From positions 5,896,001 to 5,960,000 of the forward strand of contig JAUJEO010000019.1 in NCBI GenBank assembly GCA_030762175.1: 64,000 bases of DNA, given 5' to 3'. The stretch is from Metallyticus violacea. Lineage: Eukaryota > Arthropoda > Insecta > Mantodea > Metallyticidae. The notes under the pieces were generated by a model, which was not told the origin of the DNA, made no database searches, and saw only the letters and a program-made list of their open reading frames with translations. Positions 49,045 to 60,716 of this stretch are shown one piece after another. The translations under genes and the position numbers were made by a program. The stretch's first letter is position 1. Every line of letters begins with the position of its first letter.

Positions 49045-52000
49045 GGAAACTTCGTTAGAATCACTTTTTTTCCGTTCTTATTTGAGATAACTGGTTCTCT
49101 TTCATTATACTAGTTTGATAGTCTCAGAAAAGCATATTATGCGCAAAGAATCTAGAAAAGAAAAAAATTTTTTTTCGAAGATTGGAAACCTCGTTAGAAT
49201 CACTTTTTTTCCGTTCTTATTTGAGATAACTGGTTCTCTTTCATTATACTAGTTTGATAGCCTCAGACAAGCATATTATGCGCAAAGAATCTCGAAAAGA
49301 AAAAAATTTTTTTTCGAAGTTTGGAAACTTCCTTAGAATCACTTTTTTTCCATTCTTATTTGAGATAACTTGTTCTCTTTCATTATACTTGTTTGATAGC
49401 CTTAGACAAGCATATTATGCGCAAAGAATCTCGAAAAGAAAGAAATTTTTTTTCGAAGTTTGGAAACTTCGTTAGAATCACTTTTTTTCCGTTCTTATTT
49501 GAGATAACTGGTTCTCTTTCATTATACTAGTTTGATAGCCTCAGACAAGCATATTATGCGCAAAGAATCTCGAAAAGAAAAAAATTTTTTTTCGAAGTTT
49601 GGAAACTTCCTTAGAATCACTTTTTTTCCATTCTTATTTGAGATAACTTGTTCTCTTTCATTATACTTGTTTGATAGCCTTAGACAAGCATATTATGCGC
49701 AAAGAATCTCGAAAAGAAAAAAATTTTTTTTCGAAGTTTGGAAACTTCGTTATAATCACTTTTTTCCGTTCTTATTTAAGATTACTGGTTCTCTTTCATT
49801 ATACTAGTTTGATAGCCTCAGACAAGCATATTATGCGCAAAGAATCTCGAAAAGAAAAACATTTTTTTTCGAAGTTTGGAAACTTCGTTAGAATCACTTT
49901 TTTTCCGTTCTTATTTGAGATAACTTGTTCTCTTTCATTATACTAGTTTGATAGCCTTAGACAAGCATATTATGCGCAAAGAATCTCGAAAAGAAAAATT
50001 TTTTTTTTCGAAGTTAGGAAACTTCGTTAGAATCACTTTTTTTCCGTTCTTATTTAAGATTACTGGTTCTCTTTCATTATACTAGTTTGATAGCCTCAGA
50101 CAAGCATATTTTGCGCAAAGAATCTCGAAAAGATTAAAATTTTATTTCGAAGTTTGGAAACTTCGTTAGAATCACTTTTTTTCCGTTCTTATTTGAGATA
50201 ACTGGTTCTCTTTCATTATACTAGTTTGATAGCCTCAGGCAAGCATATTATGCGCAAAGAATCTCGAAAAGAAAAAAATTTTTTTTCGAAGTTTGGAAAC
50301 TTCCTTAGAATCACTTTTTTTCCATTCTTATTTGAGATAACTTGTTCTCTTTCATTATACTAGTTTGATAGCCTTAGACAAGCATATTATGCGCAAAGAA
50401 TCTCGAAAAGAAAAAAATTTTTTTTCGAAGTTTGGAAACTTCGTTAGAATCACTTTTTTTCCGTTCTTATTTAAGATAACTTGTTCTCTTTCATTATACT
50501 AGTTTGATAGCCTTAGACAAGCATATTATGCGCAAAGAATCTCGAAAAGAAAAAAATTTTTTTTCGAAGTTTGGAAACTTCCTTAGAATCACTTTTTTTC
50601 CATTCTTATTTGAGATAACTTGTTCTCTTTCATTATACTTGTTTGATAGCCTTAGACAAGCATATTATGCGCAAAGAATCTCGAAAAGAAAAAATTTTTT
50701 TTCGAAGTTTGGAAACTTCGTTAGAATCACTTTTTTTCCGTTCTTATTTGAGATAACTGGTTCTCTTTCATTATGCTAGTTTGATAGCCTCAGACAAGCA
50801 TATTATGCGCAAAGAATCTCGAAAAGAAAAAAATTTTTTTTCGAAGTTTGGAAATTTCCTTAGAATCACTTTTTTTCCATTCTTATTTGAGATAACTTGT
50901 TCTCTTTCATTATACTTGTTTGATAGCCTTAGACAAGCATATTATGCGCAAAGAATCTCGAAAAGAAAAAAATTTTTTTTCTAAGTTTGGAAACTTCGTT
51001 AGAATCACTTTTTTTCCGTTCTTATTTGAGATAACTTGTTCTCTTTCATTATACTAGTTTGATAGCCTTAGACAAGCATATTATGCGCAAATATTCTCGA
51101 AAAGAAAAAAATTTTTTTTCGAAGTTTGGAAACTTCGTTAGAATCACTTTTTTTCCGTTCTTATTTGAGATAACTGGTTCTCTTTCATTATACTAGTTTG
51201 ATAGCCTCAGAAAAGCATATTATGCGCAAAGAATCTAGAAAAGAAAAAAATTTTTTTTCGAAGATTGGAAACCTCGTTAGAATCACTTTTTTTCCGTTCT
51301 TATTTGAGATAACTGGTTCTCTTTCATTATACTATTTTGATAGCCTCAGACAAGCATATTATGCGCAAATAATCTGGAAAAGAAAAAAATTTTTTTTCGA
51401 AGTTTGGAAACTTTCTTAGAATCACTTTTTTTCCATTCTTATTTGAGATAACTTCTTCTCTTTCATTATTCTAGTTTGATAGCCTTAGACAAGCATATTA
51501 TGCGCAAAGAATCTCGAAAAGAAAGAAATTTTTTTTAAGAAGTTTGGAAACTTCGTTAGAATCACTTTTTTTCCGTTCTTATTTAAGATAACTTGTTCTC
51601 TTTCATTATACTAGTTTGATAGCCTTAGACAAGCATATTATGCGCAAAGAATCTCGAAAAGAAAAAAATTTTTTTTCGAAGTTTGGAAACTTCGTTATAA
51701 TCACTTTTTTTCCGTTCTTATTTAAGATTACTGGTTCTCTTTCATTATACTAGTTTGATAGCCTCAGACAAGCATATTATGCGCAAAGAATCTCGAAAAG
51801 AAAAAAAATTTTTTTCGAAGTTTGGAAACTTCGTTAGAATCACTTTTTTTCCGTTCTTATTTGAGATAACTTGTTCTCTTTCATTATACTAGTTTGATAG
51901 CCTGAGACAAGCATATTATGCGCAAAGAATCTCGAAAAGAAAAAAAATTTTTTTCGAAGTTTGGAAACTTCGTTAGAATCACTTTTTTTCCGTTCTTATT

Positions 52001-52247
52001 TGAGATAACTGGTTCTCTTTCATTATACTAGTTTGATAGCCTCAGACAAGCATATTATGCGCAAAGAATCTCGAAAAGAAAAAAATTTTTTTTCGAAGTT
52101 TGGAAACTTCCTTAGAATCACTTTTTTTCCATTCTTATTTGAGATAACTTGTTCTCTTTCATTATACTAGTTTGATAGTCTTAGACAAGCATATTATGCG
52201 CAAAGAATCTCGAAAAGAAAAAAATTTTTTTTCGAAGTTTGGAAACT
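49045..52247. repeat. 84-monomer-offset duplication, left copy
   Basis: This part of block S copy 2 (equivalent to ~5.13-8.47 kb of copy 1) recurs at 60,717-63,919, an offset of 11,672 bp (about 84 monomers). It starts with the TCTCAGAA / GATTGG unit near 49,120 and includes GAAAGAAATT near 49,440, AAAAACATTT near 49,857, CATTATGCTAG near 50,773, GAAATTTCC near 50,852 and the CAAATAATCTGG landmark at 51,366. The one-monomer loss at ~50,970 is in both copies, so it happened before this duplication. Confidence 0.85.
50925..50998 (+). repeat. Fused monomer lacking one unit relative to ~7.0-7.2 kb
   Basis: Copy 1 of block S has a class B unit ending TTATAATCAC, then an AAGATTACTAG unit with TTTCTAAG. 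Here the left part of the first joins the right part of the second at the A/T block, and TTTCTAAG follows CCTTAGAC directly. The offset between block S copies drops from 43,914 to 43,775 bp at this point. The same fused unit is found near 62,600-62,670. Confidence 0.85.
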
Positions 52248-55200
52248 TCGTTAGAATCACTTTTTTTCCGTTCTTATTTAAGATTACTGGTTCTCTTTCA
52301 TTATACTAGTTTGATAGCCTCAGACAAGCATATTATGCGCAAAGAATCTCGAAAAGAAAAAAATTTTTTTTCGAAGTTTGGAAACTTCGTTAGAATCACT
52401 TTTTTTCCGTTCTTATTTGAGATAACTTGTTCTCTTTCATTATACTAGTTTGATAGCCTTAGACAAGCATATTATGCGCAAAGAATCTCGAAAAGAAAAA
52501 AATTTTTTTTCGAAGTTTGGAAACTTCGTTAGAATCACTTTTTTTCCGTTCTTATTTAAGATTACTGGTTCTCTTTCATTATACTAGTTTGATAGCCTCA
52601 GACAAGCATATTATGCGCAAAGAATCTCGAAAAGAAAAAAATTTTATTTCGAAGTTTGGAAACTTCGTTAGAATCACTTTTTTTCCGTTCTTATTTGAGA
52701 TAACTGGTTCTCTTTCATTATACTATTTTGATAGCCTCAGAAAAGCATATTATGCGCAAAGAATCTCTAAAAGAAAAAATTTTTTTTTCGAAGTTTGGAA
52801 ACTTCGTTGGAATCACTTTTTTTCCGTTCTTATTTGAGATAACTGGTTCTTTTTCATTATACTAGTTTGATAGCCTCAGAAAAGCATAGGTATGCGCAAA
52901 GAATCTCGAAAAGAAAAAAATTTTTTTTCGAAGTTTGGAAACTTCGTTAGAATCACTTTTTTTCCATTCTTATCTGAGATAACTGGTTCTCTTTCATTAT
53001 ACTAGTTCGATAGCCTCAGACAAGCATATTATGCGCAAAGAATCTCGAAAAGAAAAAATTTTTTTTTCGAAGTTTGGAAACTTCGTTAGAATCACTTTTT
53101 TTCCATTCTTATTTGAGATAACTTGTTCTCTTTCATTATACTTGTTTGATAGCCTTAGACAAGCATATTATGCGCAAAGAATCTCGAAAAGAAAAAAATT
53201 TTTTTTCGAAGTTTGGAAACTTCGTTAGAATCACTTTTTTTCCGTTCTTATCTGAGATAACTGGTTCTCTTTCATTATACTAGTTTGATAGCCTCAGACA
53301 AGCATATTATGCGCAAAGAATCTCGAAAAGAAAAAAATTTTTTTTCGAAGTTTGGAAACTTCGTTAGAATCACTTTTTTTCCGTTCTTATTTAGATAACT
53401 GGTTCTCTTTCATTATACTAGTTTGATAGTCTCAGAAAAGCATATTATGCGCAAAGAATCTAGAAAAGAAAAAAATTTTTTTTCGAAGATTGGAAACCTC
53501 GTTAGAATCACTTTTTTTCCGTTCTTATTTGAGATAACTGGTTCTCTTTCATTATACTAGTTTGATAGCCTCAGACAAGCATATTATGCGCAAAGAATCT
53601 CGAAAAGAAAAAAATTTTTTTTCGAAGTTTGGAAACTTCCTTAGAATCACTTTTTTTCCATTCTTATTTGAGATAACTTGTTCTCTTTCATTATACTTGT
53701 TTGATAGCCTTAGACAAGCATATTATGCGCAAAGAATCTCGAAAAGAAAAAAATTTTTTTTCGAAGTTTGGAAACTTCGTTAGAATCACTTTTTTTCCGT
53801 TCTTATTTGAGATAACTGGTTCTCTTTCATTATACTAGTTTGATAGCCTCAGACAAGCATATTATGCGCAAAGAATCTCGAAAAGAAAAAAATTTTTTTT
53901 CGAAGTTTGGAAACTTCCTTAGAATCACTTTTTTTCCATTCTTATTTGAGATAACTTGTTCTCTTTCATTATACTTGTTTGATAGCCTTAGACAAGCATA
54001 TTATGCACAAAGAATCTCGAAAAGAAAAAAATTTTTTTTCGAAGTTTGGAAACTTCGTTATAATCACTTTTTTCCGTTCTTATTTAAGATTACTGGTTCT
54101 CTGTCATTATACTATTTTGATAGCCTCAGACAAGCATATTATGCGCAAAGAATCTCGAAAAGAAAAAAATTTTTTTTCGAAGTTTGGAAACTTCGTTAGA
54201 ATCACTTTTTTTCCGTTCTTATTTGAGATAACTTGTTCTCTTTCATTATACTAGTTTGATAGCCTTAGACAAGCATATTATGCGCAAAGAGTCTCGAAAA
54301 GAAAAAATTTTTTTTTCGAAGTTAGGAAACTTCGTTAGAATCACTTTTTTTCCGTTCTTATTTAAGATTACTGGTTCTCTTTCATTATACTAGTTTGATA
54401 GCCTCAGACAAGCATATTTTGCGCAAAGAATCTCGAAAAGATTAAAATTTTATTTCGAAGTTTGGAAACTTCGTTAGAATCACTTTTTTTCCGTTCTTAT
54501 TTGAGATAACTGGTTCTCTTTCATTATACTAGTTTGATAGCCTCAGACAAGCATATTATGCGCAAAGAATCTCTAAAAGAAAAAAATTTTTTTTCGAAGT
54601 TTGGAAACTTCCTTAGAATCACTTTTTTTCCATTCTTATTTGAGATAACTTGTTCTCTTTCATTATACTAGTTTGATAGCCTTAGACAAGCATATTATGC
54701 GCAAAGAATCTCGAAAAGAAAAAAATTTTTTTTCGAAGTTTGGAAACTTCGTTAGAATCACTTTTTTTCCGTTCTTATTTAAGATTACTGGTTCTCTTTC
54801 ATTATACTAGTTTGATAGCCTCAGACAAGCATATTATGCGCAAAGAATCTCGAAAAGAAAAAAATTTTTTTTCGAAGTTTGGAAACTTCGTTAGAATCAC
54901 TTTTTTCCCGTTCTTATTTGAGATAACTTGTTCTCTTTCATTATACTAGTTTGATAGCCTTAGACAAGCATATTATGCGCAAAGAATCTCGAAAAGAAAA
55001 AAATTTTTTTTCGAAGTTTGGAAACTTCGTTAGAATCACTTTTTTTCCGTTCTTATTTAAGATTACTGGTTCTCTTTCATTATACTAGTTTGATAGCCTC
55101 AGACAAGCATATTATGCGCAAAGAATCTCGAAAAGAAAAAAATTTTATTTCGAAGTTTGGAAACTTCGTTAGAATCACTTTTTTTCCGTTCTTATTTGAG

Positions 55201-58200
55201 ATAACTGGTTCTCTTTCATTATACTATTTTGATAGCCTCAGAAAAGCATATTATGCGCAAAGAATCTCTAAAAGAAAAAATTTTTTTTTCGAAGTTTGGA
55301 AACTTCGTTAGAATCACTTTTTTTCCATTCTTATCTGAGATAACTGGTTCTCTTTCATTATACTAGTTTGATAGCCTCAGACAAGCATATTATGCGCAAA
55401 GAATCTCGAAAAGAAAAAATTTTTTTTTCGAAGTTTGGAAACTTCGTTAGAATCACTTTTTTTCCATTCTTATTTGAGATAACTTGTTCTCTTTCATTAT
55501 ACTTGTTTGATAGCCTTAGACAAGCATATTATGCGCAAAGAATCTCGAAAAGAAAAAATTTTTTTTTCGAAGTTTGGAAACTTCGTTAGAATCACTTTTT
55601 TTCCGTTCTTATCTGAGATAACTGGTTCTCTTTCATTATACTAGTTTGATAGCCTCAGACAAGCATATTATGCGCAAAGAATCTCGAAAAGAAAAAAATT
55701 TTTTTTCGAAGTTTGGAAACTTCTTTAGAATCACTTTTTTTCCGTTCTTATTTGAGATAACTTGTTCTCTTTCATTATACTAGTTTGATAGCCTTAGACA
55801 AGCATATTATGCGCAAAGAATCTTGAAAAGAAAAAAAATTTTTTTCGAAGTTTGGAAACTTCGTTAGAATCACTTTTTTTCCGTTCTTATTTGAGATAAC
55901 TGGTTCTCTTTCATTATACTAGTTTGATAGTCTCAGAAAAGCATATTATGCGCAAAGAATCTAGAAAAGAAAAAAATTTTTTTTCGAAGATTGGAAACCT
56001 CGTTAGAATCAGTTTTTTTCCGTTCTTATTTGAGATAACTGGTTCTCTTTCATTATACTAGTTTGATAGCCTCAGACAAGCATATTATGCGCAAAGAATC
56101 TCGAAAAGAAAAAAATTTTTTTTCGAAGTTTGGAAACTTCCTTAGAATCACTTTTTTTCCATTTTTATTTGAGATAACTTGTTCTCTTTCATTATACTTG
56201 TTTGATAGCCTTAGACAAGCATATTATGCGCAAAGAATCTCGAAAAGAAAAAAAAATTTTTTCGAAGTTTGGAAACTTCGTTAGAATCACTTTTTTTCCG
56301 TTCTTATTTGAGATAACTGGTTCTCTTTCATTATACTAGTTTGATAGCCTCAGACAAGCATATTATGCGCAAAGAATCTCGAAAAGAAAAAAATTTTTTT
56401 TCGAAGTTTGGAAACTTCCTTAGAATCACTTTTTTTCCATTCTTATTTGAGATAACTTGTTCTCTTTCATTATACTTGTTTGATAGCCTTAGACAAGCAT
56501 ATTATGCGCAAAGAATCTCGAAAAGAAAAAAATTTTTTTTCGAAGTTTGGAAACTTCTTTATAATCACTTTTTTCCGTTCTTATTTAAGATTACTGGTTC
56601 TCTTTCATTATACTAGTTTGATAGCCTCAGACAAGCATATTACGCGCAAAGAATCTCGAAAAGAAAAAAATTTTTTTTCGAAGTTTGCAAACTTCGTTAG
56701 AATCACTTTTTTTCCGTTCTTATTTGAGATAACTTGTTCTCTTTCATTATACTAGTTTGATAGCCTTAGACAAGCATATTATGCGCAAAGAATCTCGAAA
56801 AGAAAAAATTTTTTTTTCGAAGTTAGGAAACTTCGTTAGAATCACTTTTTTTCCGTTCTTATTTAAGATTACTGGTTCTCTTTCATTATACTAGTTTGAT
56901 AGCCTCAGACAAGCATATTTTGCGCAAAGAATCTCGAAAAGATTAAAATTTTATTTCGAAGTTTGGAATCTTCGTTAGAATCACTTTTTTTCCGTTCTTA
57001 TTTGAGATAACTGGTTCTCTTTCATTATACTAGTTTGATAGCCTCAGGCAAGCATATTATGCGCAAAGAATCTCGAAAAGAAAAAATTTTTTTTCGAAGT
57101 TTGGAAACTTCCTTAGAATCACTTTTTTTCCATTCTTATTTGAGATAACTTGTTCTCTTTCATTATACTAGTTTGATAGCCTTAGACAAGCATATTATGC
57201 GCAAAGAATCTCGAAAAGAAAAAAATTTTTTTTCGAAGTTTGGAAACTTCGTTAGAATCACTTTTTTTCCGTTCTTATTTAAGATAACTTGTTCTCTTTC
57301 ATTATACTAGTTTGATAGCCTTAGACAAGCATATTATGCGCAAAGAATCTCGAAAAGAAAAAATTTTTTTTTCGAAGTTTGGAAACTTCCTTAAAATCAC
57401 TTTTTTTCCATTCTTATTTGAGATAACTTGTTCTCTTTCATTATACTTGTTTGATAGCCTTAGACAAGCATATTATGCGCAAAGAATCTCGAAAAGAAAA
57501 AATTTTTTTTCGAAGTTTGGAAACTTCGTTAGAATCACTTTTTTTCCGTTCTTATTTGAGATAACTGGTTCTCTTTCATTATACTAGTTTGATAGCCTCA
57601 GACAAGCATATTATGCGCAAATAATCTGGAAAAGAAAAAAATTTTTTTTCGAAGTTTGAAAACTTCCTTAGAATCACTTTTTTTCCATTCTTATTTGAGA
57701 TAACTTCTTCTCTTTCATTATTCTAGTTTGATAGCCTTAGACAAGCATATTATGCGCAAAGAATCTCGAAAAGAAAAAAATTTTTTTTAAGAAGTTTGGA
57801 AACTTCGTTAGAATCACTTTTTTTCCGTTCTTATTTAAGATAGCTTGTTCTCTTTCATTATACTAGTTTGATAGGCTTAGACAAGCATATTATGCGCAAA
57901 GAATCTCGAAAAGAAAAAAATTTTTTTTCGAAGTTTGGAAACTTCGTTATAATCACTTTTTTTCCGTTCTTATTTAAGATTACTGGTTCTCTTTTGTTAT
58001 ACTAGTTTGATAGCCTCAGATAAGCATATTATGCGCAAAGAATCTCGAAAAGAAAAAAAATTTTGTTCGAAGTTTGGAAACTTCGTTAGAATCACTTTTT
58101 TTCCGTTCTTATTTGAGATAACTTGTTCTCTTTCATTATACTAGTTTGATAGCCTGAGACAAGCATATTATGCGCAAAGAATCTCGAAAAGAAAAAAAAT

Positions 58201-60716
58201 TTTTTTCGAAGTTTGGAAACTTCGTTAGAATCACTTTTTTTCCGTTCTTATTTGAGATAACTGGTTCTCTTTCATTATACTAGTTTGATAGCCTCAGACA
58301 AGCATATTATGCGCAAAGAATCTCGAAAAGAAAAAAATTTTTTTTGAAGTTTGGAAACTTCGTTATAATCACTTTTTTTCCGTTCTTATTTAAGATTACT
58401 GGTTCTCTTTCATTATACTAGTTTGATAGCCTCAGACAAGCATATTATGCGCAAAGAATCTCGAAAAGAAAAAAATTTTTTTTCGAAGTTTGGAAACTTC
58501 GTTAGAATCACTTTTTTTCCGTTCTTATTTGAGATAACTTGTTCTCTTTCATTATACTAGTTTGATAGCCTTAGACAAGCATATTATGCCCAAATATTCT
58601 CGAAAAGAAAAAAATTTTTTTTCGAAGTTTGGAAACTTCGTTAGAATCACTTTTTTTCCGTTCTTATTTGAGATAACTGGTTCTCTTTCATTATACTAGT
58701 TTGATAGCCTCAGAAAAGCATATTATGCGCAAAGAATCTAGAAAAGAAAAAAATTTTTTTTCGAAGATTGGAAACCTCGTTAGAATCACTTTTTTTCCGT
58801 TCTTATTTGAGATAACTGGTTCTCTTTCATTATACTAGTTTGATAGCCTCAGACAAGCATATTATGCGCAAATAATCTGGAAAAGAAAAAAATTTTTTTT
58901 CGAAGTTTGGAAACTTCCTTAGAATCACTTTTTTTCCTTTCTTATTTGAGATAACTTCTTCTCTTTCATTATTCTAGTTTGATAGCCTTAGACAAGCATA
59001 TTATGCGCAAAGAATCTCGAAAAGAAAAAAATTTTTTTTAAGAAGTTTGGAAACTTCGTTAGAATCACTTTTTTTCCGTTCTTATTTGAGATAACTTGTT
59101 CTCTTTCATTATACTAGTTTGATAGCCTTAGTCAAGCATATTATGCGCAAAGAATCTCGAAAAGAAAAAAATTTTTTTTCGAAGTTTGGAAACTTCGTTA
59201 TAATCACTTTTTTCCGTTCTTATTTGAGATTACTGGTTCTCTTTCATTATACTAGTTTGATAGCCTTAGACAAGCATATTATGCGCAAAGAATCTCGAAA
59301 AGAAAAAAATTTTTTTTAAGAAGTTTGGAAACTTCGTTAGAATCACTTTTTTTCCGTTCTTATTTGAGATAACTGGTTCTCTTTCATTATACTAGTTTGA
59401 TAGCCTCAGACAAGCATATTATGCGCAAAGAATCTCGAAAAGAAAAAAATTTTTTTTCGAAGTTTGGAAACTTCGTTATAATCACTTTTTTTCCGTTCTT
59501 ATTTAAGATTATTGGTTCTCTTTCATTATACTAGTTTGATAGCCTTAGACAAGCATATTATGCGCAAAGAATCTCGAAAAGAAAAAAATTTTTTTTCGAA
59601 GTTTGGAAACTTCGTTAGAATCACTTTTTTTCCGTTCTTATTTGAGATTACTGGTTCTCTTTCATTATACTAGTTTGATAGCCTCAGACAAGCATATTAT
59701 GCGCAAAGAATCTCGAAAAGAAAAAAATTTTTTTTCGAAGTTTGGAAACTTCGTTAGAATCACTTTTTTTCCGTTCATATTTGAGATAACTTGTTCTCTT
59801 TCATTATACTAGTTTGATAGCCTTAGACAAGCATATTATGCGCAAAGAATCTCGAAAAGAAAAAAAATTTTTTTCGAAGTTTGGAAACTTCGTTAGAATC
59901 ACTTTTTTTCCGTTCTTATTTGAGATAACTGGTTCTCTTTCATTATACTAGTTTGATAGTCTCAGAAAAGCATTTTATGCGCAAAGAATCTAGAAAAGAA
60001 AAAAAATTTTTTTCGAAGATTGGAAACCTCGTTAGAATCACTTTTTTTCCGTTCTTATTTGAGATAACTGGTTCTCTTTCATTATACTAGTTTGATAGCC
60101 TCAGACAAGCATATTATGCGCAAAGAATCTCGAAAAGAAAAAAATTTTTTTTCGAAGATTGGAAACCTCGTTAGAATCACTTTTTTTCCGTTCTTATTTG
60201 AGATAACTGGTTCTCTTTCATTATACTAGTTTGATAGCCTCAGACAAGCATATTATGCGCAAAGAATCTCGAAAAAAAAAAAATTTTTTTTCGAAGTTTG
60301 GAAACTTCCTTAGAATCACTTTTTTTACATTCTTATTTGAGATAACTTGTTCTCTTTCATTATACTAGTTTGATAGCCTTAGACAAGCATATTATGCGCA
60401 AAGAATCTCGAAAAGAAAAAAAAATTTTTTCGAAGTTTGGAAACTTCGTTAGAATCACTTTTTTTCCGTTCTTATTTAAGATTACTGGTTCACTTTCATT
60501 ATACTAGTTTGATAGCCTCAGACAAGCATATTATGCGCAAAGAATCTCGAAAAGAAAAAAATTTTTTTTCTAAGTTTGGAAACTTCGTTAGAATCACTTT
60601 TTTTCCGTTCTTATTTAAGATTACTGGTTCTCTTTCATTATACTAGTTTGATAGCCTCAGACAAGCATATTATGCGCAAAGAATCTCGAAAAGAAAAAAA
60701 TTTTTTTTCGAAGTTT

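Larger units (their letters stand above)
43915..60660. repeat. Higher-order block S, copy 2
   Basis: This is the second near-complete copy of bases 1-16,885. It differs by a few scattered substitutions and three whole-monomer events. One unit is fused near 44,640-44,680. One hybrid unit (GATTGG with ATCTCG, ~45,230-45,310) is present here but absent from the matching place near 1.4 kb. One unit was lost at ~50,960-50,990. Its own substitutions include GAGTCTCG near 54,290 and CTGTCATTATACTATTTT near 54,102. The copy ends at a crossover between ~60,660 and ~60,705. Confidence 0.88.
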
